From assembly GCF_000315625.1 (NCBI RefSeq), contig NW_005434637.1:381985-445984 (forward strand): 64,000 bases of DNA. The letters are read 5' to 3'. How positions within the stretch are numbered: position 1 is the stretch's first letter; every line of letters starts with the position of its first letter. The translations under genes were made by a program, and so were the position numbers. Of this stretch, positions 28,234 through 38,504 are shown one piece after another. This DNA is from Guillardia theta CCMP2712. Lineage: Eukaryota > Cryptophyceae > Pyrenomonadales > Geminigeraceae. The notes below the pieces were generated by a model that made no database searches, was not told the origin of the DNA, and was given only the letters and a program-made list of their open reading frames with translations.

Positions 28234-28339
28234 AGCCTTTGTTGAAATGTGTTCCAAATGTTGATGATGTATATTTCGCGGTCGCGCCAACCTGTTGCTG
28301 TACAGGACAACTTGTGAATAGATCCAACGAATCTCATCT

Positions 28340-29486
28340 TTAATAATCCGGGTATTTGTAGTTCATCAGGACATTCTGTTCTGTCCCGCTCTTGGGGTCG
28401 TTATAATCGTCAACCACAGACTTGGGCGTCTTGTCCCAGGTGTACCCAGAAACAGGGTGCAACTGCGGAGGAATGTCAGGGCATGCCCTGCGTTCACATG
28501 GCTGTCTCTCTTCACCTTGTCATTATCCCACACATTGACCTCTCCCAGTGCCTTCGTCGAAGAGTCCTGCAGGCAAGCAGCGTGAGCGACAAGTACCAAA
28601 AGGCAGGAAGACGCAAGTTGGTAGACCTGATCGAAGGAATCGTCCTCGTAGTGTTTGAAGTTGAATGTCATCTTGTCGCCCAGCTGCAGTTCAGCGCAGT
28701 GAGCAAACAGATCACAGAGGTGAGAGGAGAACACTGGAGAGGAAAACACACACCTGCCATGAGCTGTCTTGGCTGGCGTCTGAATGATCGTCCCAGACAT
28801 TCGGCTGCAGCACATTTCACTCTAGGAACCTCCTGCTCTCCTTCACTCACCTCTCTCAAGGCCTGCGCCGGAGATTCCTTCCAATCAAAATGTTGCCAGT
28901 TGTGAAACGTCTCCTAACATTCCAACTGCGTGAGGGAACAAGAGAAACGACTGTTCAGCCCACCTTCAGTCCGTTCTTGCGCTCATCGAAGGGATACTTG
29001 TCTGGAAGGTCTTCCCAGACGTTCTTTGTATCCGCAGCCTTTGTAGGAGGGTATGGGCTCTCACCAGTCGAGTGCGAGGTGCTGCATGCAGAGACGTGTC
29101 AGGGTTCGATCAAGTTACGAGCTGCCTAGATCCTCACGTTGAAAACCCATAGCCCTCGAAGTTATCGAAAGGGTTCTTCTCAGGGGTATACGAGTAAGCA
29201 GGCGCCTTGTATCCTGCATCAAAGTCTTCTAGAGGGTTCTCTTCCGGCGTGAAAGTGTATGCCAGGCTCTGCATTCGTGCCTTTGCCAACTGTTGCAAAT
29301 CAAAGTGAGCACAGGGCGGGCAAGTAGGATGTAGGAAGCGTTGACCTGGGCCCTTCCCTTGCTGTACATCGTCACTCGTCCAGGTACAGCAGATTCAAGG
29401 TGACTGCTCGCAAACAAGAGCAGCAGGAGGAGAGTCCCTCCCGCGCCCCCGGCCGCCGCCCACACCATTCCCTCAGCTCGCGCCAT
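28340..29486 (-). CDS. Secreted or luminal protein with aromatic/acidic repeats, function unknown
   Basis: The start MARAEGMVWAAAGGAGGTLL opens a clear signal peptide (a run of six leucines). Several short exons follow on the minus strand. One contains two related segments, AYTFTPEENPLEDFDAGY and AYSYTPEKNPFDNFEGYG, an internal duplication. Later exons read HSTGESPYPPTKAADTKNVW, TFHNWQHFDWKESPAQALRE, PNVWDDHSDASQDSSWQ and LGDKMTFNFKHYEDDSFDQV, and the last ends NVLMNYKYPDY with TAA at 28340-28342. The mature protein is rich in Asp, Trp, Tyr and Pro and has no second membrane segment. No family is recognised. It is divergent from the methyltransferase gene (about 180 nt between starts) and tail-to-tail with the polycystin gene. 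Exon order is convincing; a few junctions are approximate. Confidence 0.62.
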
Positions 29487-29667
29487 TGCGCGAAGAGCCG
29501 TAACGGTTACCTGGTCCGTTGTATTACCAGTTACACAGCGGTTAACAAACATGTTTGACTGTTATGACCGTTACATAGTTTGTGGCAGCATGCATACGGC
29601 GGTGGGGAGCGGTTGTCGGCAGTTGGAGGCGGCAGCGGCGGGGAGATATGTCGAGACTGTAGCTAGC
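29487..29667. promoter_or_regulatory. Bidirectional promoter region with AACGG/CCGTT motifs
   Basis: Only about 180 nt separate two divergent starts. The interval holds GTAACGGTTACC (29502-29513), ACCAGTTACAC, GCGGTTAAC and GACCGTTACATAG. The first is close to the plant MSA element (YCYAACGGYYA), the binding site of three-repeat Myb factors, with one mismatch. Function is inferred from motif resemblance and position. Confidence 0.4.
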
Positions 29668-31832
29668 ATGAGGATGGCGAAGACAAGGGGGGAGGATGAG
29701 GAGAAAGAAGATGATGATGAAGGTCATGAGGAGGAGGAGGAGGAGGAGAGAGGAGAGAGCAACAGGTTAGGTGAAGCCGAGACCGGTCAGGATCTGAATG
29801 AAACCGCCCATCTGTTCTTGCCGCCTCCAACTTTCCACTGCGTAACTACTTGTCTCTTTGTCACGATCTTCATGTCTTATCGTCCATTTCAGCACGTCGC
29901 GTTCGAGGATGACCAGGAAGGGGAAGAAGAGCGAGCGAGCAGACTTGAGCGGGCGGAGCTGAGCATGCGAAGGCTCCTGGCGAATCAGGTGAGTTCAGAC
30001 TGGATGTAGTACACCAACATCTCACTGGTACCGCGTGTAGATCCGTGATATCTACGCGCTCCTCAATTCCATGAAAGGGCTCCCCGACGACGAAGGCTTG
30101 AAGGCCCTGATAGCGGACGCGGAGCTTGCCACGTTCACGGCGTTCCAAAGGGAGATATCGGACCTTCACGAGAGCATGCAGGATATGTTTGTTCAGAAGC
30201 TGAGAGATCAGATCGAGACGCGGAGGACTGAGATCCAAAATGATGTGAACCAACAGATAATGACGCAGAGGAGGCGGTACTTGTCCATTATGCGAGCGTG
30301 GGAGCGACGGAAGTCGGAAACTTCAGCTCGCAAGCTCTCCAAGCACTTTCATGTACACCCATTCAGCTACACTCTTTGCAGGAACTCTGATGATTGTTCC
30401 CTCCAGGTGGGTTGCAAACCTTCGATTGCCGATTGGACTTGCATGCAAATCTCTCCCGGCGTGAGCCCGTTGCCTCTTTGGCTCGCACGGCTGCGATGCA
30501 ATGTGGTGCGTGCAAGACACTTGGTTTATGCTCCTCTCCTTCTCCGGCTCGCTCCTTCTGCTCCCTGTCCTCTCCTGCTCCTGCTCCTTCCTCCTCTATG
30601 TGGTTCCCGTTCTTTCGACAGGCTTATGCTCTCGCTATCAGGTCGGACTGGACGCGGATGAGGAGATAGTTTACCGAGCGCAACACCGGGCAGCCTCTGC
30701 CGGCCTGATTGAACGATGTGTCTTCGTGAAAGGAGAGCTTTCGAGGCTTGCCCGAGAAGAACCCTTCTCCTTTCTTGACGTTAAACGTGCATTGAAGAGA
30801 TTCGTCTCAGGAGGATTCGCGGAGTATTCCGATGTAGTGATGAGAATGTTAGAGCAAGAGGCGCAGGGCTTGACACCAGCCGCTGCCCAGCACACCTCGT
30901 GCAAAACTCTGATCCTGCAACATATCCTTCTGGAGCAGCGAATAAGGGACGAGTCAAGACCTCTTTCCCCTGCTGTTCCCCAGCAGAAAACAAAGAGCTT
31001 TAACGGCGACTTTGACCTTGTTGTTGTACTGGATGCTGGCAGCGCTGCAAGCATTCTAGAATCTCCAGAGCAGCTTGAGGTGGTTGAGAAGCTTTTGACT
31101 GTTTCGTGATTAACCGAGCTGCACTGCAAGGGGATGAGAAAGATGATAAAGCCCGGAGGTCTATTGTTCCTTCTTTGCGGCAACAACAGGTGGGGAAGAG
31201 ATGGGGAGTTCACCTATGATGACTTCAATTAACAGAGAGCCGTCCGATGGTGTTCCATCGTTCTCCAAGCAGCAAGTCTGCATGCAGTTTGCTCGCTCGT
31301 TTGATCAGGGTGATAAGACGGAAACGTGCGTGTGATAGACTGAGAAATTTCATCAGAAGAGATTTTTGAGACGAGGTTTGACATGGAACAAGACCCGTCA
31401 TTCTCCTCCAAGCCTGTTCTTGCTTGGTGCGCTCTCTTCCGCCGTCGGCTTGAATTGGATGCAAGTGAGTTTGGGAGGGTGAAAGTCTCCCTGCTCACTC
31501 AGAAGTCTCCAGGGTCTTGGAGGAGCGTCGAGGACGCCTGGGGTGAGCTGAACGAGGCTCTGCGACCTCGAGCAGCAGCTGCCGTATCCTTCGATTCCCT
31601 CATCGACCTTCTCTTGCGAGATGCCTGCCAAGTTCAGCGGCCCCTCACGATCGCAGCGATGAATGTGAGGAGGAGCATCTCCCAAGTCTCGCAGGTGGGA
31701 GGGAGCAGCTTCGGGGCTTCTCGGCTGATCTTTGCGCAGTGGTTGCGAAGGCTGCAGGATGTGGCAGAGCAAACGAGGAGAGACAAGTTGTTCAAAGACG
31801 GGAGAGAGATAGGAGTCGTTCTCTATGACTGA
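29668..31832 (+). CDS. Methyltransferase-domain protein with N-terminal coiled coil
   Basis: The N-terminal exon begins MRMAKTRGEDEEKEDDDEGH, a highly acidic segment. The next exons (HVAFEDDQEGEEERASRLER; IRDIYALLNSMKGLPDDEGL; QEISD-like helices to RRRYLSIMRAWERR) are coiled coil. From about 30650 a Rossmann-type SAM-methyltransferase pattern appears: VGLDADEEIVYRAQHRAAS (acidic residue at the end of strand 2), then DFDLVVVLDAGSAAS (strand 4), then GMRKMIKPGGLLFLLCGNN (strand 5). The end reads FETRFDMEQDPSFSSKPVLA. Two tiny introns are needed, 31080-31118 (39 nt) and 31310-31344 (35 nt), plus one of 46 nt near 31189; all fit phase. A further C-terminal helical segment (WRSVEDAWGELNEALRPRAA) ends at TGA 31830. 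Motif I lies in poorly resolved exons near 30.5 kb. An in-frame ATG at 29551 could extend the N-terminus. The substrate cannot be told. Confidence 0.62.
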
Positions 31833-32087
31833 TGGGGCCTGCACAATATAGGGTTTACCCCCACATCGTTGTGAAGGTGTGCAGGTGAGGGAAAGGCTGT
31901 GATGCCACAAGGTTGTGATGTTTGAAGGAAGGCTTCTAGAGCTTGACTAGTGCGCTCCAAGTTACAACTGGAATCAATCTGGTTGGTTGACTTGTTTCAT
32001 GGAATACTGTGCGATGGTATCACAAGCTTTTCTTTCAGATGCCATTTTCCAACTCTATGGCAGCAGCGGCTCGGTTTCTCTTCCTCC

Positions 32088-34664
32088 TCAATCGAATGCA
32101 AAAGACCAGAGGGCCTTCTTTGGGTCCACAAAAATCTCTGCTTCCCATCCTCTCTCAAGCGGCACATGGATCCTTCCGTCCAGCACCTTCAAAGGTGCTT
32201 GTCAACCTTGCAGAAGGGGAGGGGAGGGGAGGGGAGGGAACTGGATAGCAAGGATAGAATCTGCAAGAGGCAAGCGTGTGAGGGTACCAGTTTTGTGTTT
32301 TTGCCAGCGGAGTGAACTGTCACGCGCTTACAGATGCCTGTGAAGTTGGAGGCAAAAGAGCGTCAGTTGTCAGTGAACAGCGACTATGTTCGTCCTCCTC
32401 ACTTCTCAACGACGAATAGTCAATGTTTTCCTGCCCATCGCCCACTAAAGTTGCCTGGAGGGACATGATTGGTTCCTCCTCTTCCTCCTCCTCCTCCTCT
32501 TACCTTGCTCGGACTCTGCCCCTGCCAAATGCAGAGACCCTTCTCGTTCTGCCCTGGATTGATGATCGGCTCCCTCACCTTCGTCACATTCTCCTTGAGC
32601 ATGCAAGAAGGCCAGCAAGAATTCTCACCAGCATCTGAATCTCCTCCGAGTCTGGCGGGAGAAGGTCGTGGGAAGCAGCCTCGTTGGCAGCTGAAGAAAC
32701 AGCGCCAGCATCCTGAGAGAAAGATCAAAGAGAGAAGGGTCGGGAGATAAGTGTTACAAAGCCGTTGCTGAAGATGTTGTCTAGTTTGATCTGGCTGTAG
32801 ACCCTCTCTATTCCTCTCAGGACCATAATCACCTGTTTTTCTGACAGTCACCGTGTGCTGGTACCCATTACAGTCTAATCACATCTTGTGGGTTGATCTT
32901 GGAAGCCTCCGAGGACCAGGCGGTTGTTCCAGTCCCAGTGCTAGTCGCAGATTCATATCATCCACTGTCATTCTGCGACTCAAGTCTTACCTGATGAGAA
33001 TCCCGCTGCACTTGTAGCTTTCAAAGGCATCATCGTCGGCTCTGACCTTCAGGGGCTATCAACTTCTATCTTGTGTCACTTTCTGTGCTTACTCTTAGTA
33101 TAGAGGTCCGGCATGGATCTTTTTCACCGACAAATACCTGCCAAAACTTTCAGACAGAATCAAAAGCTGAATTATGATGAAAAATGGGCTCATGAACTGG
33201 AAAAAATCAACGGCTCTGGTATGGGAGCTGGAAAATGACTTGACCTCATTAAGAGCCAAGTTTTCAATGGTATGAAGGTCTTCGCTTGATGATCCTAGAG
33301 TGTTGGCCTTGGATAATCTGACAGTCAAACGATTTCGTTTCAACCATCTGCCAGAGTCGTGAACCAAAAACTTTCATACTTGAATTCGACCTGAACTTCC
33401 CCTCCTTCAGGCGCTGAAGTGCGACTCCAAATGATGATGCATCCATAGCACAGAGTTTGCTGTGATGGAAATGAACAATCTTGCAAAATGCTTCTCAGCA
33501 AAAAAAAGTACCCTCTACTCCTTGTTGGGTCTGTGTTGATCCCAATCTTTGCATTTTGACGTCAGAGAACAAAAGGATTTCAAAGCAGAAACCTGAGGCA
33601 AAGCAGATTTGTTTTCCAAAGCCTGTGTTTCAAGCATCAAGAACATCTTCTGGTTGATCTCCTTATGCTTACAGCGCGTAGGAACGTTCCATCTCCACCG
33701 GCTGATATCAGGATATCATACTTCTTCCCGTTTAACAACTCTTGTCTCCTGCTGAAGAGCAGATGGTTACCGAAAACATTCAAACATTGCTTTCATGCCA
33801 AGGGCCCAGGACTTACGCGCTGTTCGTGCGTGATGATGAACTGGGATCATCCGGATCGTCCAGTGAGCTTGTAAAGCTCTCACCTTCATCACCCGTCAGT
33901 GCAGGACAGCCAGTGATCCAGTCTAAAGGACCAGAGGTCAAGATAGTATACTCGATGCCGAAATCCGTGAGAGTCGTTGTAATCTTGTTCAAGGAGTCCA
34001 TTTGAACTTTGTGAGACTTCTTCACCAGAGCCGAACTGAAACCCTGCCACGACATGTCAGTTGCGTTCAACCATCAGCAAAGTTGTAATCCGACCTCCTC
34101 GTCCAGAGTCTTGTCGACAAAGTCGAGCTCGGGCTGTGTTATGTCCGCCCATCGCTTTCCGCATATCCGACTGCACAAACCACGTTCAGGATGGTGTTTC
34201 CTCGGATCAGAGGAGACGCGCAACCTTGCTTCGTCCTGATACCTCGTGACTTTGGTTATGATCTGAGCTCGTTCGATCTCCAGGGGCATCGGAGTTCGGT
34301 CAGACATACTCTTGTACTTGTTAGGAGAGACGTGACGATGCCTGGCTCCGTTCACAGCTCCCCAGGACCATTTGACATAGAGCCGGTTCGGGTTGGAAAC
34401 CGATCCTTTCAGCCTTCGCTCATATGCCGAAGTCAGGCCTCGCGAGGACCCATCATAGTACGCCGTGGTATGATGGCTGCGTGCTGACGTTGGGCTTCGT
34501 GGGGAGCGGACAAGCTCTTGGTGAGAGGAATAGAAAACAACAGGTTGCAAAGAGGTCGTGTTTAGGGAGCAGAAGGAGGAGCAGAGGGAGGAGCTAAAGC
34601 ACGATGACATTGTTCTGCTGCTCAGTCGCTTCATGCTTCCAAAGTTCTTGGCCGCTGCCGCCAT
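32088..34664 (-). CDS. NAD kinase, mitochondrial NADK2-like, multi-exon
   Basis: NAD kinase phosphorylates NAD+ to NADP+. The catalytic signature GGDGTFL lies in KYDILISAGGDGTFLRA (complement of about 33674-33720). A later exon gives IGINTDPTRSRGYF (complement of 33506-33546), and another STGTGTTAWSSEAS (complement of 32904-32944) within KCSGILI...TGTGTTAW, the glycine-rich motif II. ENLALNEV is seen near 33250. INTDP and TGTGxxAW are typical of the NADK2 subgroup. The first exon (34664-34080) encodes MAAAAKNFGSMKRLSSRTMS, Ser/Arg-rich and without acidic residues, compatible with a mitochondrial presequence. The last exon reads LDGRIHVPLERGWEAEIFVD and stops at 32088-32090. About ten exons are involved; junctions between 32.2 and 32.9 kb are approximate. 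An in-frame Met at 34694 would add ten residues. Confidence 0.83.
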
Positions 34665-34774
34665 TCTATGTCTACGACGCCAGGTGTAGATCACCCCACC
34701 CCTACAGATCCCAACAAAACTACCCCTCCTCTGAGATTCCGTCTCCCTCGTCGCTTCCTAGAGACGCTATCCTC

Positions 34775-35035
34775 CGCCCGGCCCCCGGGGCCGTGACCCT
34801 CTTGGCACCTGTTGCACTGAGACCGCCGGGCCCGGCACCGGCCCGTCCGATCACGGTGCACTAGTGAACGGGCCGTGGCAGGCGCCTAACCTCGGAGTCT
34901 CCGGCCGACTCAGCGATCGGCCCGCAGTACTACCGTAGGCCGGGCCGGCTGAGTCCCGGATCGGACGGCCCGGCGGGCCGCCGCGGGGCCCGGGCCGCTG
35001 GTAGACCGCGCCGGAACTCAGGCTCAGCCCCGGCA
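34775..35035. repeat. GC-rich CCGG-type island in a divergent intergenic region
   Basis: A dense CCGG/GGCC island lies between the NAD kinase start (34664, minus) and the membrane-protein start (35319, plus). It shares words such as GATCGGACGGCCC with the island at 1-400 and TCCGATCACGGTG-like words. The rest of 34665-35318 is AT-richer with G/C runs and shows no coding frame. Confidence 0.55.
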
Positions 35036-35318
35036 GGACATGTACTCAGCTTTGAAGCGATAAGCTGGTTATGAGCTTCACCTGAAGAGTCGCACCACCC
35101 TTATTGAACCCCAGACGACGAAAGCCTTCAACAGGGTGGTGGGTGCCGTGACTTTTTTATAAGCATCTGGGGGTGGGTAGTGCAGTAATTCTTTCCCCTC
35201 AAAGTCGACACACGTATCAGATATGGTGGGGTGGTCTTGCTTGTCTCCAGGGTGGGTAGAGGTTAGTTATATCAAAGGGGTGGGTCCTTCAGTGTTGACC
35301 TGAAGAGTCGCCGCCGAC

Positions 35319-36507
35319 ATGGCCGAGGTGGGTGCAGTTGAGCCAAGCTGAACTGGAATGGGAGGGGGGAGGGAGGCCAGAGAATGGAAGCAGGGAAGCG
35401 GGGAGAAGAAAGAACAGGGAATGTCTTATGGATGGAGGATGCAGATTGATGTTGCTGACTGAACATGATCACCGATCTTGTTTTGTGAGTCAAGATTATC
35501 CCTGAAATTGCAATGGAAGGGTAGTGATCCCTAGTTTCCATCTCTGCTTCATCATGAACATTTCTCCCGAAATTTCAAATTTTTGAATGCCCAATTTTTG
35601 CCACAGGAGAAGAAGGAACAGGGCGGTATGCCGGAGCTGAAGCTTCCGGACATTTCTATGCCGGAGTTCAACATGCCCGAGATCAAGATGCCGACTGATT
35701 TCAACGAAGGCAGTGCACAGCTCGTCGAGATCCTCAAGCCTGTCGAGCAGCTTTCCCCTATCAAGTTTGGTCAGATGCACACTGTCATCAAGGACATGTA
35801 AATGCCTTCGGTTGCGCAAAACAAGCTGTGACCTGTGATTCGAAGGAACAAGGAAGCCGGAGACGCCATTGCTAACTATGTTGTCTTCGTGCAGGTCAGT
35901 TTATCCTGTGTCAAGATGCTTTCTGTTGTCTGATCCTACATTGATCAACAGATCATCTTCCTTCTGCTGTTCGTTGCCTACTTCGTCATGGGCGTCATCG
36001 CTGTCTGCGTTGACTTTGCTGCCATGGATGCTCCTTGCGCGGCTCAGTCATGGGTGTGGTTGTACGTTCTCCTCGTCGTCATCATCCCCACTTCCTTGGG
36101 CTTCATCATGTTTGCTGTTGAGGCTGTCTTGAAGTCCATCGACCTGAAGAAGAACGTCGGATGGGAGGTTCCCTCCGTGTTCTTCTCCTTCCCCAGCCCG
36201 ATCGTGTACATCGTGTTTGGCATCCTTGGCATTGTACTCTGGAGCAACATGGGAGATGAATGCGACAAGTTCTACTCCACGAACCATGGAATGCTCCTCA
36301 CCATGTTCCACATTCAGGTATTTGTCTTTGATAACGTTGATTGCAACAACTCTGCACGTGCCTGTGAGTCGTTGATCATCCTGTTTCCTACAGGTTATTG
36401 TCATGGGCGTTGCCGCAATTTTGGGTGTTATCACCGTCTGGTCCCAGGCTGTCCAGTTCATCACCTCGTTCTTCACCAAGACTGAGGAGAGCGTTAAGTC
36501 TGCCTAA
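35319..36507 (+). CDS. Multi-pass membrane protein with N-terminal MPExxMPE repeats, unknown function
   Basis: A three-codon first exon (ATGGCCGAG, 35319-35327) splices over a 279-nt intron to EKKEQGGMPELKLPDISMPE (from 35607). This segment repeats a short motif: MPELKLPDIS, MPEFN, MPEIKMP. The next exon follows AT|G joining (IKDM NKEAGDAIANYVVF). Three or four hydrophobic segments follow: IIFLLLFVAYFVMGVIAVCV, VWLYVLLVVIIPTSLGFIMF, IVYIVFGILGIVLWSNMG and VIVMGVAAILGVITVWS. The end is KTEESVKSA with TAA at 36505. No family is recognised; a four-helix layout with Cys between helices 1 and 2 is generic. All introns have consensus ends. The C-terminus is probably cytoplasmic, but topology is not certain. 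Confidence 0.75.
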
Positions 36508-36724
36508 TTCTTTTGAAATTCTGCATCAGTATCCTCGTGTTTCTAAGGCGTTCAGGAGATGGAGTAAATTAAGACTTTCTGATGCATTGCTTCATCGAAC
36601 ATGTTTGCCGACTGTGCGATCACCTAATCATTGTGGGGCTGATCTGTAATAGTTTATTCAAATAGAACGACGATCACGCTCTGCTCTAGATCGTTAACAC
36701 GAAAGCCACTCGCAGCATCTTCCT

Positions 36725-37162
36725 TTACTTGAACGCTGCCACCATCCCCCCGCGCCCGCTCTTCGCAAAGTTCGCCTGGCATCCGTAGCTGTGGCAAGTA
36801 ACCGACCCGTGGCTGTCCCAGCCGTTGCCCGAGGTCACTCCCCTGCCTCCGTCCTTCCCGTAGCCGACTCCGATCCCGAGTCCCTGCCCCGTCATCAGCT
36901 ACTCTCCTCCTCTCCCTCCTCCTGGCCTCCCTCACCGCTCCGAGCTTCGACATCTTCGCGCTCAGCTCGTCGGCACCAAGGTGCCCGATCTCGTCGAGGG
37001 ATGGACCTCCGACAAGGCGGGAGCCATCGCAGTAGGACTGAGTGCACGACACGTGGACTCCGACGTCGTTGCTAGCAGCATTCCTGCACACGCCCATCAG
37101 GTCGTCATGGTCAGGGCAGGAGGAACGGCAGGGAGTCATTACCAGAGCATTGAAAGAAGCAT
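36725..37162 (-). CDS. Small Cys/Gly-rich protein, copy A of an inverted gene pair
   Basis: Three exons. Exon 1 is MLLSMLW (start at 37162; donor GTAATG). After the acceptor GTGTGCAG the protein reads NAASNDVGVHVSCTQSYCDG and GGPSLDEIGHLGADELSAKM. A 37-nt intron (GTGAGGGAGG to GAGAGTAG) then joins to LMTGQGLGIGVGYGKDGGRG and WDSHGSVTCHSYGCQANFAK, ending in MVAAFK with TAA at 36725-36727. Predicted length is about 113 residues with four cysteines and a hydrophobic start. It is nearly identical to the plus-strand gene at 37978-38415. In unspliced DNA a longer frame exists, but the spliced form gives a coherent C-terminus and ends exactly where homology between copies ends. Function unknown. Confidence 0.6.
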
Positions 37163-37207
37163 GATGAAGACGGAGGAAGAGGAGACTGAGACAAGGGTGC
37201 GGCGTTA
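36725..37207 (-). repeat. Left arm of a gene-sized inverted repeat
   Basis: This arm matches the reverse complement of 37935-38415 with about three substitutions over 440 nt of gene (all within the first 70 nt), plus a small indel just upstream of the start. The match ends within a few bases after the stop codon. Confidence 0.92.
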
Positions 37208-37934
37208 GTAACGGGCAGCACGAGCGAAGGATGTTGACGAGGATAAAAGTTTAAAGATAGGTCGTGAAAGGGAGCATCGTAAAGGAGGTTCCAAAGGAAA
37301 GTTCCAGGCTGGGTTGCTGAAGGCGAGGCCAGACGATAGCTATACCTATCCTCCTATCTTGGATAATACCCCCACCCCCCATCTGCCTCCTTGCCTTCTT
37401 TGATCCCTCCCTTGCTCCCTCCCTGCACCCTCCCTTGATTCCTCGTTGCTTGCCCTCCTGCCCGCCCCCTGCACCATGATGGTGGTTGGGTTGCGCTGAA
37501 GGGGCAAGTGTGTAGACCCCATCCCCGCTCATTGCATGTATTTTTGCAAACCCGCCTCAGAGGACCCAAGTTTGGTGTGCTGAATGAGGGTCTTTCTATG
37601 ATTGTCCCTTCGCTGAAAATGTACACGACACAGCATGGGCGATGTTGGCTACGGCGGTTGTAGATGGTTGGGGTATGGATTGAAAGAAAGAGAAGGAGGA
37701 GGAGGAGGATCGTTGAGCAGGGAGGAAGGGGAAGGGGAAGGGGGAGTTGGGGAGGGAGCACGAGAGAAAAGGAGAGATAAGTAGAGAGAAGGCAGGCATT
37801 AAGGATAGAAAGCTCTTGACGAGACGAACGTGATGTTAACGATTCCCTGTATTGTCCTTCTGAGTCAAAACATTATGAGAGAGATCATTAGCTACGAAGC
37901 AAACGCGATTGGCGACTGGTCTACCTTCAAGATT
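37208..37934. other. Spacer between the inverted gene copies
   Basis: About 730 nt of noncoding DNA. It contains G/C-run and T/C-rich tracts (for example ACCCCCACCCCCC near 37368) and a GGA-rich stretch near 37690-37750. Nothing in it looks like a transposase or a recombinase site. Confidence 0.5.
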
Positions 37935-38416
37935 GAGTATCTGACGCTGCACCCTTGTCTCAGTCTCCGTCTTCATCATGCTTATTTCAATGCTCTGGTA
38001 ATGACTCCCTGCTGTTCCTCCTGCTCTGACCATGACGACCTGATGGGCGTGTGCAGGAATGCTGCTAGCAACGACGTCGGAGTCCACGTGTCGTGCACTC
38101 AGTCCTACTGCGATGGCTCCCGCCTTGTCGGAGGTCCATCCCTCGACGAGATCGGGCACCTTGGTGCCGACGAGCTGAGCGCGAAGATGTCGAAGCTCGG
38201 AGCGGTGAGGGAGGCCAGGAGGAGGGAGAGGAGGAGAGTAGCTGATGACGGGGCAGGGACTCGGGATCGGAGTCGGCTACGGGAAGGACGGAGGCAGGGG
38301 AGTGACCTCGGGCAACGGCTGGGACAGCCACGGGTCGGTTACTTGCCACAGCTACGGATGCCAGGCGAACTTTGCGAAGAGCGGGCGCGGGGGGATGGTG
38401 GCAGCGTTCAAGTAAA
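37935..38416 (+). repeat. Right arm of a gene-sized inverted repeat
   Basis: Mirror copy of 36725-37207. Intron sequences are as conserved as exons, so the duplication is recent or is maintained by gene conversion. Confidence 0.92.
37978..38415 (+). CDS. Small Cys/Gly-rich protein, copy B of an inverted gene pair
   Basis: Same 438-nt gene structure as copy A: exon 1 MLISMLW, a 5' intron beginning GTAATG, exon 2 NAASNDVGVHVSC through SAKMSKLGA, a 37-nt intron, exon 3 LMTGQGLGIGVGYGK through MVAAFK, and TAA at 38413-38415. The only inferred protein difference is Leu3 to Ile. An AATAAA lies at 38472, 57 nt after the stop, and a 14-bp perfect palindrome sits immediately after the stop. The two copies are oriented head-to-head around a 0.7-0.8 kb spacer. 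Function unknown. Confidence 0.6.
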
Positions 38417-38430
38417 CCATAGCGCTATGG
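38417..38430. repeat. 14-bp perfect palindrome directly after copy B
   Basis: CCATAGCGCTATGG begins two bases after the copy B stop codon and is absent after copy A, so it marks the exact point where the two arms stop matching. Confidence 0.75.
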
Positions 38431-38504
38431 AATCGCTGAGAGCCAGTTTTGACCGTACTCGCCAATCATTCAATAAAGGAAACTACAATGTGGCACCGTG
38501 ACTG

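Noticed and set aside
31050-31232. In-frame TGA in the methyltransferase gene, reading through to a coherent C-terminus (possible selenocysteine).
   Set aside because: A 39-nt intron with GT-AG ends (31080-31118) removes the TGA in phase and gives the expected strand order, so recoding is not needed.
36791-37075. Plus-strand frame antisense to inverted gene copy A, and its mirror at 38065-38349.
   Set aside because: These are the same antisense frame in both arms, are Ser/Arg-rich shadows, and have no splice structure; the sense gene has introns and a coherent C-terminus.
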